58,123 nt of DNA from Phocaeicola coprocola DSM 17136 (GTDB lineage: Bacteria > Bacteroidota > Bacteroidia > Bacteroidales > Bacteroidaceae), in NCBI RefSeq assembly GCF_000154845.1, contig NZ_DS981460.1, positions 137,965 through 196,087 on the forward strand, in the 5' to 3' direction. This document shows, one piece after another, positions 39,286-49,020 of the stretch. The position numbers and the translations under genes are program-made. Position 1 is the stretch's first letter, and every line of letters begins with the position of its first letter. The notes under the pieces were generated by a model. That model was given only the letters and a program-made list of their open reading frames with translations, had not been told where the DNA came from and made no database searches.

Positions 39286-41676
39286 ATGATAAAAAACGGC
39301 ATACTCATTTTAATAGCAGTTATTTATTCTGCTTCTCTTTTTGCACAACCACGCACATTACTGTCAGGTAAAGTAGTATCAACCGATAAAAGCGTTATCG
39401 ATTTTGCTACTGTATATCTAAAAGGTACACAGTATGGATGTACTACCAACGAACAAGGCATTTACCATTTACACGCACCGGCAGGAAAATATACGCTGAT
39501 TATTTCAGCCGTAGGCTTTGAAACATACGAAAAAGCGATAGAAATCGTACCAAACGAGCGTAATAAACAAACAGTTGTGCTAAAACCTTCAGTTACAGAA
39601 CTGGACGAAGTGGTAGTAACATCTACCGGAGTAAACCGTGTAAAAAAATCAGCTTTCAATGCTGTAGCAGTCGATACAAAAGAGCTTCATAACTCAACTA
39701 AAAGCCTAAGTGAAGCCTTAAGCCAACTTCCCGGAATGAAACTTCGCGAATCGGGTGGTGTAGGATCGGATATGCAGCTGATGCTGGACGGATTCAGTGG
39801 TAAGCATGTAAAAGTCTTTATCGATGGTGTTCCCCAGGAAGGAGCAGGAACAGCTTTCGATCTGAACAATATTCCTGTAAATTTTGCCGAACGCATTGAA
39901 GTATACAAAGGTGTTGTGCCTGTAGGCTTCGGAACAGATGCGTTGGGAGGAGTTATCAACATTGTAACCAACAAGAAACGCCGCAACTGGTTTTTTGACG
40001 CCTCATATTCATATGGTTCATTCAATACACATAAATCGTATGTAAACTTCGGTCAGACATTCAAGAATGGACTGATGTATGAAATCAATGCTTTCCAGAA
40101 TTATTCTGACAATGATTATTATATCGACAATTACATTACCGAGTTTGGTGAAGACGGTATTACCGAGAGTACAGATAAAAATAAAATATACCATGTAAAA
40201 CGTTTTAACGATACATTTCATAATGAAGCTGTTATCGGTAAAATAGGAGTCATGGATAAAACCTGGGCAGACCGTCTGGTATTCAGTTTCAACTATTCTC
40301 ACTTCTATAAAGAAATCCAGACAGGAGTATATCAATATGTCGTATTCGGACAAAAGCACCGTAAAGGATACTCGTTCGTTCCATCAGTAGAATACCGTAA
40401 GCGTAACCTGCTCATCGAAGGACTGGATATTTCGGCTACAGCCAATTACAACCATAACATCACACATAACATTGATACCGCAGCCTATAAATACAACTGG
40501 CTGGGAGATAAAAAATATACCGGTACACCGGGAGAACAGTCGCATCAGAATAATGAATCGAAAAATACGAACTGGAATGGAACATTTACAGCCAATTACC
40601 GTATAGGAGAAGCACATACTTTCACCCTGAACCATGTAATCAGTACCTTTCACCGTACTACACGTTCGTATATCTCGGGGAGCTCCAAGCTGTCTGATTT
40701 CAGTATTCCTAAAAAAACACGAAAGAACATCACCGGACTCTCATACCGGTACATGCCTTCCGATAAATGGAATATCTCGGCTTTCACTAAATACTATAAC
40801 CAGTACAACGAAGGTCCTGTATCACAAAATTCAGATGGAATAGGAAACTATACCACCCTGAAGAAACACCTTAGTTCATTAGGATATGGAGTAGCCGGCA
40901 CGTATTTTATCATAAAGGACTTGCAAGCAAAATTATCCTACGAAAAAGCATACCGACTTCCCACAACCGAAGAGCTTTTCGGTGATGAAGACCTGGAAGC
41001 AGGAAAAGCCGATCTGAAACCAGAAAGAAGCGATAACTTCAACCTGAATCTGAGTTATGCTTATCATATTGGCAAACATGCCATTTACGTAGAAGGAAGC
41101 CTCATCTACCGCGATACGAAAGACTATATCAAGCGAGGACTTTCACAAGTAAGCAATATGAGTTTCGGATATTACGAAAATCACGGCAGGGTAAAAACTA
41201 AAGGATATAATATCTCACTGAGATACAATTATTCACGGTGGTTCAACATTGGAGGAACGTTCAATTCCATGAATGCACGCGACGAAGAAAAATACCGTGC
41301 AGGAGGTACACAGCAGGAAAGTCTGACTTATGGCCAGCGTATACCTAACCAGCCTTACTTGTATGCTAACTTCGATGCTTCGTTTACCTGGCATGATCTG
41401 TTTGACAAAGGGAATGTACTGACATTGGGTTACGACGGATACTACCAGCATGAATTTCCGTTATACTGGGAGAATCTGGGAGATCCGACAACCAAAATCC
41501 GTGTACCTGAACAGATTTCACATAATCTCAGTATCGGATACAGTTTGAAAGGAGGCCGTTACAATCTCTCTTTCGAATGTCGGAATCTGACTAATGCCAA
41601 ACTGTATGATAATTTCAGCCTGCAAAAAGCAGGGCGAGCTTTTTATGGAAAAATAAGAGTGAATTTCGGAAAATAA
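39286..41676 (+). CDS. xusA: TonB-dependent siderophore receptor, XusA-like
   Basis: The 796-residue outer membrane protein has a signal peptide (YSASLFA-QPR), a CarboxypepD-like regulatory domain (about residues 25-100, SGKVVSTDKSVIDFATVYLKG), a TonB-box-like TELDEVVVTSTG, a plug domain (LSQLPGMKLRESGGVG, RIEVYKGVVPVGFGTDALGGVINIVT) and a 22-strand-type barrel ending in an aromatic C-terminus (KIRVNFGK). It leads an operon with a DUF4374 lipoprotein and a PepSY membrane protein. That order is the one known for xusABC, the xenosiderophore uptake system of Bacteroides thetaiotaomicron. Assignment rests mainly on this gene set. Confidence 0.8.
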   Translation: MIKNGILILIAVIYSASLFAQPRTLLSGKVVSTDKSVIDFATVYLKGTQYGCTTNEQGIYHLHAPAGKYTLIISAVGFETYEKAIEIVPNERNKQTVVLKPSVTELDEVVVTSTGVNRVKKSAFNAVAVDTKELHNSTKSLSEALSQLPGMKLRESGGVGSDMQLMLDGFSGKHVKVFIDGVPQEGAGTAFDLNNIPVNFAERIEVYKGVVPVGFGTDALGGVINIVTNKKRRNWFFDASYSYGSFNTHKSYVNFGQTFKNGLMYEINAFQNYSDNDYYIDNYITEFGEDGITESTDKNKIYHVKRFNDTFHNEAVIGKIGVMDKTWADRLVFSFNYSHFYKEIQTGVYQYVVFGQKHRKGYSFVPSVEYRKRNLLIEGLDISATANYNHNITHNIDTAAYKYNWLGDKKYTGTPGEQSHQNNESKNTNWNGTFTANYRIGEAHTFTLNHVISTFHRTTRSYISGSSKLSDFSIPKKTRKNITGLSYRYMPSDKWNISAFTKYYNQYNEGPVSQNSDGIGNYTTLKKHLSSLGYGVAGTYFIIKDLQAKLSYEKAYRLPTTEELFGDEDLEAGKADLKPERSDNFNLNLSYAYHIGKHAIYVEGSLIYRDTKDYIKRGLSQVSNMSFGYYENHGRVKTKGYNISLRYNYSRWFNIGGTFNSMNARDEEKYRAGGTQQESLTYGQRIPNQPYLYANFDASFTWHDLFDKGNVLTLGYDGYYQHEFPLYWENLGDPTTKIRVPEQISHNLSIGYSLKGGRYNLSFECRNLTNAKLYDNFSLQKAGRAFYGKIRVNFGK

Positions 41677-41699
41677 ATTAAACTAAAACATAAAAGAAC

Positions 41700-43097
41700 A
41701 TGCAAAAAAAGTATTTTACACATGCCCTGGCAATAGCAGTCTGCTCAAGCAGCCTGTTCAGTTCATGCAGCGATGAATATTCAAATGGAAATTCAGGAGG
41801 TTCAGTAACCGAAACTGATAAATATGTAATTGCAGCAAAAACCGGTGATGCAACTTATCTCATTACAGCCGAATCGCTTGATGAAGGAAGTGTCACCTCC
41901 ATAGGAAGTGGAACTGAAACTATCGGAGGATCTTACTGGGTATTTTACGGAACAAATTATCTGTTCAGCTTAAAATACAATAATGGAGAGGCTGGAACCG
42001 GTGCATCGTATATATTGAGCCAGTCTACCGGTAAACCAGTTGAATATAACTCTTACACTTTTAACCGAATTACTACATATGGTATTTGGGGAAACAATGT
42101 CATAACAGCCTCTACCAACGACGGGAACAAAGAAACAGACGGAGAACATTATGCCAAATATATTCAGTTCAATTATCTGAACGCTACAAATGGTAAAACA
42201 ACTACAGGTACACAGATTGCAGAAGACTTTCTCGGAAATGGTGAGTTTGTCAGCTTCGCCGGATTTGTAGAAGCAAACAATAAACTTTATACCTCGGTCA
42301 TTCCGATGGGAATGAGTCATTACGGTGTCAATACATATCCCGATAAAATAACAGACACTGACTTAGTTGCCAAATCTGATGGAGGAACCGGTTCAGGTTC
42401 GTATACGGCAGGACAAATACCGTCTACCCAATATCCAGATAAGGCATTCATCGCAATCTACAACGGAAGCAGCTTCGATGAAACACCGACCATTGTAGAA
42501 ACAGACAAAATCGGATTTGCCTGTGGAAGAAACCGTTCTCAATATTATCAGACAATCTGGGCTGCCGACAACGGCGACTTGTATGTTTTCTCTCCAGGAT
42601 ATGGACGTACAGCAACTTCTTCCAGCGATCTGAAAAAAGTTACCGGTACACTCCCTTCAGGAGTAATGCGTATCAAGGCAGGAGAAACAACTTTCGACTC
42701 AAGCTATTACTATAATCTGGAAGAACTGGGCAGTAAAAAGCCAATGTTCCGATGCTGGCATATTACTCAAGACTACTTCCTTCTGCAAATGTACACTGAT
42801 GGAGTTGCAGGTATGATGACCGGAAAAAATGCTGTTGTAACCGAACTTGCCATTTTCAAGGCCGAAGAGGGAAAACTTACAACTGTATCAAGCGGCATGC
42901 CACAACAAAGTAGCATAACGTCGCTAGGAGCTCCTTTCTGTACAAACGGAGTAGCCTATATTCCTGTAGTAACAAACGATGGCAGTAGTCCGGCTCTGTA
43001 TAAAATTGATCCGACAACGGCAACGGCAACTAAAGGTGTAAGTATCGTAGCAGATGAAGTTGCTGCTGTAGGCATGTTGTCACCAAAATCATTCTAA
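41700..43097 (+). CDS. xusB: DUF4374 surface lipoprotein, XusB-like siderophore-binding protein
   Basis: The 465-residue protein has a lipoprotein signal (LFSSC, Cys23) followed by an acidic Ser/Gly-rich stretch ([17 protein letters not shown]), a position where Bacteroides surface-export signals lie. The rest is strand-rich and propeller-like, matching the DUF4374 pattern. In Bacteroides thetaiotaomicron XusB is a surface lipoprotein that binds ferric enterobactin. Here it lies 23 bp after xusA and 9 bp before the PepSY gene. Function is inferred from family and operon. Confidence 0.8.
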   Translation: MQKKYFTHALAIAVCSSSLFSSCSDEYSNGNSGGSVTETDKYVIAAKTGDATYLITAESLDEGSVTSIGSGTETIGGSYWVFYGTNYLFSLKYNNGEAGTGASYILSQSTGKPVEYNSYTFNRITTYGIWGNNVITASTNDGNKETDGEHYAKYIQFNYLNATNGKTTTGTQIAEDFLGNGEFVSFAGFVEANNKLYTSVIPMGMSHYGVNTYPDKITDTDLVAKSDGGTGSGSYTAGQIPSTQYPDKAFIAIYNGSSFDETPTIVETDKIGFACGRNRSQYYQTIWAADNGDLYVFSPGYGRTATSSSDLKKVTGTLPSGVMRIKAGETTFDSSYYYNLEELGSKKPMFRCWHITQDYFLLQMYTDGVAGMMTGKNAVVTELAIFKAEEGKLTTVSSGMPQQSSITSLGAPFCTNGVAYIPVVTNDGSSPALYKIDPTTATATKGVSIVADEVAAVGMLSPKSF

Positions 43098-43106
43098 AAC
43101 ACAACA

Positions 43107-44231
43107 ATGAGAAAATTATTCAAACAAATACACTTATGGATATCTGTTCCTGTCGGGCTGATTATTTCAATTGTCTGCCTGACAGGGGCACTCCTGGTAT
43201 TCGAGAAGGAAATAACCCGTGCAGTCAGTCCTCATCTATATACCGTAGACTATACAGAAGGGGCTACGCCGCTAAAACCTTCGCAGATTGTCGCACTTAT
43301 CAACAACCAAATAAGTGATACCCTGGAAGTAAACAGCCTGCAAACAGCCCAAAATCCTGAAGAAGCCTGGATGGTAAGCTTTAAAAATGCCGGACGCCGC
43401 CAGTTAAGTATTAATCCCTATTCGGGAGAAATAAACGGATGGGTAGAAGGAAGTTCTTTCTTCCAGACTGTCCGCAAATTGCATCGCTGGCTACTGGATG
43501 CTCCTGCTCAGAAAGGAGCTCCGTCAACAGGAAAAACCATTGTAGGCATAAGTACCCTGCTCATGGTGGTTATTCTGATATCAGGTTTAGTAATCTGGTG
43601 GCCCCGTAGCCGCAAAAGTCTGCAAAACCGGCTTAAATTATCATGCAACAAAGGCTGGTTCCATTTCTGGTACGACAGTCATGTATCATTAGGTTTCTAT
43701 GCAACCATCTTTCTGCTAATCATGGCTCTTACCGGACTAACGTGGTCGTTCCGATGGTATCGTACCGGATTTTATGCACTCTTTGGTGCTTCTACCGAAC
43801 AGCCACAGCAGACTGCCGCACATGGAGAAGGACATAATAATAAAGAAAAAAGAAAGAGAGCAGAGCAAACAAACTATCTGGCCTGGGATACTGCCCTTGC
43901 GGAACTGCAAACAAAGTATAACAGCTATGGCACAATCCAGTTAAACAAAAATAATGCACAAATCATTCAGACAGGAAAACGGAAAGGTGACACAGCATTG
44001 TTTGATGCTCATACTGGAAAAATTACAGAAATAACAATCTATGATACCAATGAACAACCTATATCCAGCAAGATGAAAGGAATCATATATTCATTCCATA
44101 CCGGACAATGGGGAGGTATCATAACCCGTATTCTATATTTTCTGTCTGCGTTCGTAGGAGGTATTTTACCACTTACAGGATATTACCTTTGGATAAAGCG
44201 CATAAGTCGGAAAAAACATCGTGAAGTTTGA
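43107..44231 (+). CDS. xusC: PepSY-associated TM protein, XusC-like
   Basis: The 374-residue inner membrane protein has the PepSY-TM layout: a first helix (WISVPVGLIISIVCLTGALLVF), a periplasmic PepSY-like domain with KLHRWLLDA, further helices (LLMVVILISGLVIWWPRS, LGFYATIFLLIMALTGLTW), a second PepSY-like domain and a last helix (FLSAFVGGILPLTGYYLWI). Such proteins include PiuB-type reductases thought to release iron from siderophores. It is the third gene of the xus-like operon, 9 bp after xusB, and ends at a strong terminator. Confidence 0.82.
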   Translation: MRKLFKQIHLWISVPVGLIISIVCLTGALLVFEKEITRAVSPHLYTVDYTEGATPLKPSQIVALINNQISDTLEVNSLQTAQNPEEAWMVSFKNAGRRQLSINPYSGEINGWVEGSSFFQTVRKLHRWLLDAPAQKGAPSTGKTIVGISTLLMVVILISGLVIWWPRSRKSLQNRLKLSCNKGWFHFWYDSHVSLGFYATIFLLIMALTGLTWSFRWYRTGFYALFGASTEQPQQTAAHGEGHNNKEKRKRAEQTNYLAWDTALAELQTKYNSYGTIQLNKNNAQIIQTGKRKGDTALFDAHTGKITEITIYDTNEQPISSKMKGIIYSFHTGQWGGIITRILYFLSAFVGGILPLTGYYLWIKRISRKKHREV

Positions 44232-44252
44232 CCGAAAATTCGTACAAAAAAT

Positions 44253-44298
44253 AAAAAAACTAGCTGAAGTTTTAGGAAAAACTTCAGCTAGTTTTTTT
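44253..44298. terminator. 21-bp-stem bidirectional terminator
   Basis: Arms 44253-44273 and 44278-44298 are perfect complements (core ACTAGCTGAAGT) with A7/T7 ends and a four-base loop. It serves the converging xusC and SDR genes. Confidence 0.85.
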
Positions 44299-44321
44299 AT
44301 ATCGCTCGGGAAGAGCTAAAA

Positions 44322-45116
44322 TTATTTAGGCTGCTTTCCGATATAAGCCAGAATACCACCGTCTACGTAAAGCACATGACCGTTTACGAAATTTGAAGCA
44401 TCCGAAGCAAGGAAAATAGCCGGTCCCATCAGGTCTTCCGGATTTCCCCAGCGTGCAGCAGGAGTCTTGGCAACAATGAAAGCATCGAAAGGATGACGAG
44501 AACCGTCTGCCTGACGTTCACGCAAAGGAGCGGTCTGAGGAGTAGCGATATAACCCGGACCGATACCATTACACTGGATGTTGAATTCACCATATTCAGA
44601 TGCGATGTTGCGGGTAAGCATCTTCAAGCCGCCTTTTGCTGCTGCATAAGCCGATACTGTTTCACGGCCAAGTTCACTCATCATTGAACAGATGTTGATA
44701 ATCTTTCCGTGACCTTTCTTGATCATGCTAGGAATAACAGCTTTTGATACGATGAACGGAGCATTCAAATCAACATCGATTACCTGACGGAATTCGGCTG
44801 CTGACATCTCACACATCGGAATACGCTTGATGATACCTGCATTGTTTACCAGAATATCGATAACACCTACTTCCTTTTCAATCTGGGCAACCAGAGCATT
44901 TACAGCTTCTTCGTTGGTTACATCACAAACATAACCACGAGCATCAATACCCAGTTCCTTATATGCTGCAAGACCTTTGTCTACCAGTTCCTGCTTGATG
45001 TCGTTGAATACAATTTTTGCACCAGCCTGTGCAAAACCTGTTGCAATTGCAAAACCGATACCGTAAGAAGCTCCTGTTACAAGAGCTACTTTACCTTCGA
45101 GTGAAAAATTAACCAT
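44322..45116 (-). CDS. SDR oxidoreductase, gluconate 5-dehydrogenase-like
   Basis: The 264-residue classical SDR has the Rossmann motif TGASYGIG, NNAG, the catalytic Ser in NICSMMSELG, YAAAK (Tyr-x-x-x-Lys) and the late GPGYIATPQT segment. It is closest in pattern to gluconate 5-dehydrogenase / 2-deoxy-D-gluconate 3-dehydrogenase (Gno, KduD), which interconvert keto- and hydroxy-sugar acids with NAD(P)H. The usual pectin or uronate partner kduI is not adjacent, so substrate is uncertain. It has its own -7 box at 45224 and a leader of about 100 nt. Confidence 0.85.
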   Translation of the reverse strand: MVNFSLEGKVALVTGASYGIGFAIATGFAQAGAKIVFNDIKQELVDKGLAAYKELGIDARGYVCDVTNEEAVNALVAQIEKEVGVIDILVNNAGIIKRIPMCEMSAAEFRQVIDVDLNAPFIVSKAVIPSMIKKGHGKIINICSMMSELGRETVSAYAAAKGGLKMLTRNIASEYGEFNIQCNGIGPGYIATPQTAPLRERQADGSRHPFDAFIVAKTPAARWGNPEDLMGPAIFLASDASNFVNGHVLYVDGGILAYIGKQPK

Positions 45117-45223
45117 AGTTTTCTTTAGTGTTTATATTGTTAATAACTAATATCAACCTTAAAAAAGCAAATTGTTTTTCCGTTTACGAACACGGATTTA
45201 TTTATTCTAATTTTCTAAGTTCA

Positions 45224-45231
45224 CAAATATA
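45224..45231 (-). promoter_or_regulatory. SDR gene -7 box
   Basis: The minus strand reads TATATTTG, a full consensus match, about 108 bp before the SDR ATG and just after the dacB stop. Confidence 0.5.
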
Positions 45232-45245
45232 CTAATTTCTTTTTA

Positions 45246-46646
45246 TTAGTGTGCTAATATTTCGCAAATCTTATCTTGAAACGCACGAGCTTCCTTACCT
45301 CGTAAAACATTCTGGTTGATAATAACAAAAGCAAGCATATCGCCATTTCCTGCTTTTACATATCCGGCAAGCGAACTTATCCCTGTAACAGTACCGGTCT
45401 TGGCACGTACATTCCGATATGCTTTTCCCTGCTTCATACGATAATGCAGTGTCCCATCTACTCCCGCAACGGGAAGAGCCTCATAAAATGTATGAAAAAT
45501 CTCAGGATGTGCATAAGCATATTTCAGATACTCCATCATCAAATCAGGAGAGATATAATTGTAAAGTGATACACCACTGCCATCTACGATACTGTAATTA
45601 TCGGGATTACGCCCGATCTCATGCTTCATAAAGGAGTGAATAACTTCCTGCGCATCCTTAAAACCTACATTTTTTTTCCCAGAACGACTGATAGCCAGAT
45701 GATAAAACATTGCTTCGGCAGACAGATTATCACTTTTCTTCAACGCACGTTTTAATACAGGTTCCAACGGTCGTGAAAATGTATACATACCAGTTGCCTC
45801 ATCCGGACATATTCCATACCGGACTGACTGTATAGAAATACCCGTTTCTTTTAAACGATAAGCAAATGTATGCAGAAAAAAATCTTTTGACGAATACATA
45901 TTCAGTGTCTTTGTACATCTGTAATTAGCATTTCCATCTACACAAATCGTATTACCATTATCCAGCCAGTTACGGGTAACTTTCAGTTTCCCACATTGCG
46001 GAGCATAGCTCTGAGCTAAATTGCAAACGGTGTAATAATCAGATTCTGGTATAACCTCTATTTTCGGCTTTCTTCCCTTCGATGTGGGAATTACTGTTAC
46101 ATTTACGCATCCTCTGTTTAACATGAGCGGAGATAAATATGGCTGAAAGGCTTCGGGAGTATCATCCCAAGACCATCCTGCCCCCCAATAAATAGAGTCT
46201 GTCAACGATACATCTGCAATCAGGCTCCCTTGAATGCAACGTATTCCGGAGTTATGAACAGCTTCTACCAGTTTATTCATATCCTCATCCATAAACTCCG
46301 GATCGAATCCACCGACTAGGTATAAATCTCCCTGTAATATACTGTCCTGAACGATAGTTCCTGTATAAGCAATCCGTGTATTGAAAAGATAATATTCTCT
46401 AAGCTCTGCCAATGCAGTAACCGATGTTATCACTTTTTCAATGGAGGCAGGACGATAAAGTTTTTTATCCTGATAGGCATACATCTGCTTTCCTTGTGTC
46501 AAATTGAAAACACTAATGCCAACCTCCGAAGTCGTCAATACTTTTTCTGAAGAAACCAATGCATCCAGCTTTCCGGCAATAGACTGGGCAGCCAGTGTAC
46601 AACAACATATTATGAGAGAGATTAATACTAGTCCTGTTCGCTTCAT
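45246..46646 (-). CDS. dacB: D-alanyl-D-alanine carboxypeptidase/endopeptidase (PBP4 type, S13)
   Basis: The periplasmic enzyme trims peptidoglycan stem peptides. The 466-residue protein has a signal peptide (TLAAQ) and the three penicillin-binding motifs: SxxK as Ser68-Ile-Glu-Lys71 in YRPASIEK, SxN in KKSDNLSAEAM, and KTG in RAKTGTVTG. The long insert between the first two motifs is the S13 hallmark. It follows lpdA by 3 bp and is the last gene of a minus-strand operon. Confidence 0.93.
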   Translation of the reverse strand: MKRTGLVLISLIICCCTLAAQSIAGKLDALVSSEKVLTTSEVGISVFNLTQGKQMYAYQDKKLYRPASIEKVITSVTALAELREYYLFNTRIAYTGTIVQDSILQGDLYLVGGFDPEFMDEDMNKLVEAVHNSGIRCIQGSLIADVSLTDSIYWGAGWSWDDTPEAFQPYLSPLMLNRGCVNVTVIPTSKGRKPKIEVIPESDYYTVCNLAQSYAPQCGKLKVTRNWLDNGNTICVDGNANYRCTKTLNMYSSKDFFLHTFAYRLKETGISIQSVRYGICPDEATGMYTFSRPLEPVLKRALKKSDNLSAEAMFYHLAISRSGKKNVGFKDAQEVIHSFMKHEIGRNPDNYSIVDGSGVSLYNYISPDLMMEYLKYAYAHPEIFHTFYEALPVAGVDGTLHYRMKQGKAYRNVRAKTGTVTGISSLAGYVKAGNGDMLAFVIINQNVLRGKEARAFQDKICEILAH

Positions 46647-46649
46647 ATA

Positions 46650-47990
46650 TTACAATTCTCTAAAGATTTCACCTACTGTTGGGTGCGGAAAAACAAAACG
46701 TTTAAAATATTCCAGATTACGGTGTTCTTCTACCATCATACCTCCCAAGACAATTAACTCGGAAGCAGGATTTCCCAATATATGTACGCCAAGCACCGTA
46801 TCTTTATCGTCTACCAAAACTTTAATAACTCCATTTGAGCCTTCATTTTCAGCAACAAACCGTCCTGAATATGCCATGGGCAATTTCACTGTACGATATG
46901 AAGTACCATTTGCCTGCAACACCTCTTCTGTCTGCCCTACAGAAGCAATTTCCGGATTGGTATAAACAACTCCTGGAATAGCACGGTAACTCATTTCTTC
47001 CGGCTCACCCAAAATATCTTTTACGGCTATTTCTGCTTCTCTCACAGCCGTATGAGCCAGCAAAGAAACGCCATTCAGATCACCACATACATATACTCCA
47101 GGAACAGAGGTACGTAAATGAGCATCGACACGGATATGCCTACGCTCTGTTAGCTCCAGGTTCAGATTTTCAAGACCAAAGCCTTCTGTAACAGGCCGAC
47201 GACCTACACTCATCAACAGCTTATCGGCACATATACTGTTTGCTCCATCCGCATTTTCATAATGTACATGTATTCCTTCGTCATCCTGTGAAAGACTGGT
47301 TACTTTGGCGCCAAGCAGGAATTTAACTCCTTTCTTTGAATATTCTGTGCGAAGAGAAGCCGCAAGTTCACGATCGATGCCATTCAAGATTTCATTCATC
47401 ATTTCGATGACGGTTACTTGTACTCCCAAGCTGGAAAAGAAAGAAGCAAACTCCATTCCGATAACTCCTCCTCCTACAATAGCAAGCGAACGAGGCAATT
47501 CTTTATTATCGAGTGCATCACGGTGAGTCCAATAACTAACCTGATCAATACCTTGTATCGGAGGAATAACAGTCTGACTACCTGTACAAATAATCAGATG
47601 TTCACATTCGTACGTTTCATCTGCACAACGTACAGTATTCTTATCCACAATATAAGCTTCTCCATTAACAACAGTAACCTGCTGTGCTGCCAGTTTAGCC
47701 TTAATCCCTAAAACCAGTTTACGGACAACCTTGGCTTTTCGTGAAATAATTTTCGGCAAATCAAAAGAAGCGTCTGGTACACTTACAGCATATTTCGATG
47801 CATGACGGGCATAATCGTATACTTTAGCTGAATAAAGCAATGTCTTCGTCGGTATACATCCTTCATTCAGACAAACACCTCCCAAACTATTCTTTTCGAA
47901 CAGAACAACACTCAATCCAGCCTTACCGGCAGCTTCGGCAGCTGTATATCCGGCAGGACCTCCACCAATAATTGCAAGTTGGAATTTCAT
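46650..47990 (-). CDS. lpdA: Dihydrolipoyl dehydrogenase
   Basis: The flavoprotein reoxidises lipoyl groups of 2-oxoacid dehydrogenases or the glycine cleavage system with NAD+. The 446-residue protein has the FAD motif IIGGGPAGYTAAEAA, the redox disulfide Cys40/Cys45 in GGVCLNEGCIPTK, a second Rossmann motif AIVGGGVIGMEFA, YVCGDLNG, and the C-terminal His in FPHPTVGEIF. No E1 or E2 gene is adjacent. Genes for two PH-like membrane proteins precede it and dacB follows by 3 bp, an odd but tight operon. Confidence 0.93.
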   Translation of the reverse strand: MKFQLAIIGGGPAGYTAAEAAGKAGLSVVLFEKNSLGGVCLNEGCIPTKTLLYSAKVYDYARHASKYAVSVPDASFDLPKIISRKAKVVRKLVLGIKAKLAAQQVTVVNGEAYIVDKNTVRCADETYECEHLIICTGSQTVIPPIQGIDQVSYWTHRDALDNKELPRSLAIVGGGVIGMEFASFFSSLGVQVTVIEMMNEILNGIDRELAASLRTEYSKKGVKFLLGAKVTSLSQDDEGIHVHYENADGANSICADKLLMSVGRRPVTEGFGLENLNLELTERRHIRVDAHLRTSVPGVYVCGDLNGVSLLAHTAVREAEIAVKDILGEPEEMSYRAIPGVVYTNPEIASVGQTEEVLQANGTSYRTVKLPMAYSGRFVAENEGSNGVIKVLVDDKDTVLGVHILGNPASELIVLGGMMVEEHRNLEYFKRFVFPHPTVGEIFREL

Positions 47991-48025
47991 ATTATTTTAT
48001 TTAGATTAATAGGTTTCAATTTATA

Positions 48026-48427
48026 TCAGCTCCAGTTTTCGTATTCCATATCCGGATAATATTCGTATAGAGTATCTACAAACAATTCCGGCTCCTGTAA
48101 AGGATACCACCTGTCACTTTTTTCAGCAATGATACGCAGAGCTTTACGCTGGGGGTCAAAATACACTTTGGTAATTCCCTTCAAAACGACCTTTGAAAAG
48201 CCTAAATAACAAACTACATGTACTGTTCCATCATCATCTATCCGGTATTCTTTTATTTCTTCGAACATGCAGAACAATACATCAAGTATAAAAATCAATA
48301 CCATAGCAAGTACCCAAAGTCTTTCCTGATAATAGATTATACCTAATATAACAGTCAGGACAAGAGCACTTATAAGAGTTTCACATATAAATCTCTTTAC
48401 CGATTTTCGAGGTTTGAAATTTTTCAT
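48026..48427 (-). CDS. Small membrane protein with PH-like C-terminal domain
   Basis: The 133-residue protein has two adjacent helices near the N-terminus (LISALVLTVILGIIYY and LWVLAMVLIFILDVLF) and then a soluble part with YRIDDDGTVHVVCYLGFSKVVLKGITKVYF. That pattern recalls the bacterial PH (bPH-type) domain of its neighbour, with which it shares the two-helix-plus-strand layout. It follows that gene by 10 bp and precedes lpdA by 35 bp. Function unknown. Confidence 0.65.
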   Translation of the reverse strand: MKNFKPRKSVKRFICETLISALVLTVILGIIYYQERLWVLAMVLIFILDVLFCMFEEIKEYRIDDDGTVHVVCYLGFSKVVLKGITKVYFDPQRKALRIIAEKSDRWYPLQEPELFVDTLYEYYPDMEYENWS

Positions 48428-48437
48428 AAAACATATT

Positions 48438-48869
48438 TTAGTTATCGATCATATCTGTATTTTCGCCACTTTTCATTTTTTTCTGTACCCATCGGATAAA
48501 ATCTTCCGCATTTTGAGGAGAGACAAAAACTTTTTCATGTTTATCACCGACACGATAAGTTATCTCAACTCGATGAACAGAAAGGGCAGGAGCAATGGAG
48601 AAAGAATTTACTTCGCACATACCGACAATAGTATTCAGTAATATAGTTTTATCAGCCACAAAGCGTCCTGTTTCAATCAATAACTTGCCACTACCCGTAA
48701 CAATATAACGTGTATGTATTAACATTTCAATTTCAAATATCATCACAGCAGCAACCAGTAATGTGGCTATGGTATAATGAAACCAAAAGAAATCGAACAA
48801 TAAAAAAGCAGTTACAGCCATCAGTAACCAGTACCACCAGTCTACTTTAGAGTGAAAAGTCCTGTCCAT
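48438..48869 (-). CDS. PH-domain (bPH_4-like) membrane protein
   Basis: The 143-residue protein starts MDRTFHSKVDWWYW, has two helices, then YIVTGSGKLLIETGRF, ILLNTIVGMCEV, PALSVHRVEITY and VFVSPQNAEDFIRWV, a series matching bPH_4 (DUF1200) proteins. An in-frame ATG at 48917 would add 16 residues, but a near-consensus -7 box (TATCTTCA on the minus strand, about 48895) makes 48869 the likelier start. It heads the operon running through lpdA to dacB. Function unknown; such domains are linked to membrane association. Confidence 0.72.
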   Translation of the reverse strand: MDRTFHSKVDWWYWLLMAVTAFLLFDFFWFHYTIATLLVAAVMIFEIEMLIHTRYIVTGSGKLLIETGRFVADKTILLNTIVGMCEVNSFSIAPALSVHRVEITYRVGDKHEKVFVSPQNAEDFIRWVQKKMKSGENTDMIDN

Positions 48870-48989
48870 TATATCTACAAGATTTATTAATTCTTTGTGA
48901 AGATAGCAATTTATCACCGAAAACCATACTTATCATAAGGTTCTTTAGAAAAAAAACAAAGAGACAGTGCTCTCATGTCAGTTTTTTTG

Positions 48990-48997
48990 TAGTTTTG
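48990..48997 (+). promoter_or_regulatory. nadB -7 box
   Basis: TAGTTTTG matches TAnnTTTG, 23 bp before ATG 49021. It lies inside the longer in-frame extension to 48967 and so excludes it. Confidence 0.6.
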
Positions 48998-49020
48998 CAA
49001 CAATATATACATATTTTATT

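Noticed and set aside
44322..45116. Calling the SDR gene kduD of a uronate pathway
   Set aside because: kduI and other uronate genes are not adjacent, and the SDR motifs alone cannot separate gluconate from deoxygluconate substrates.
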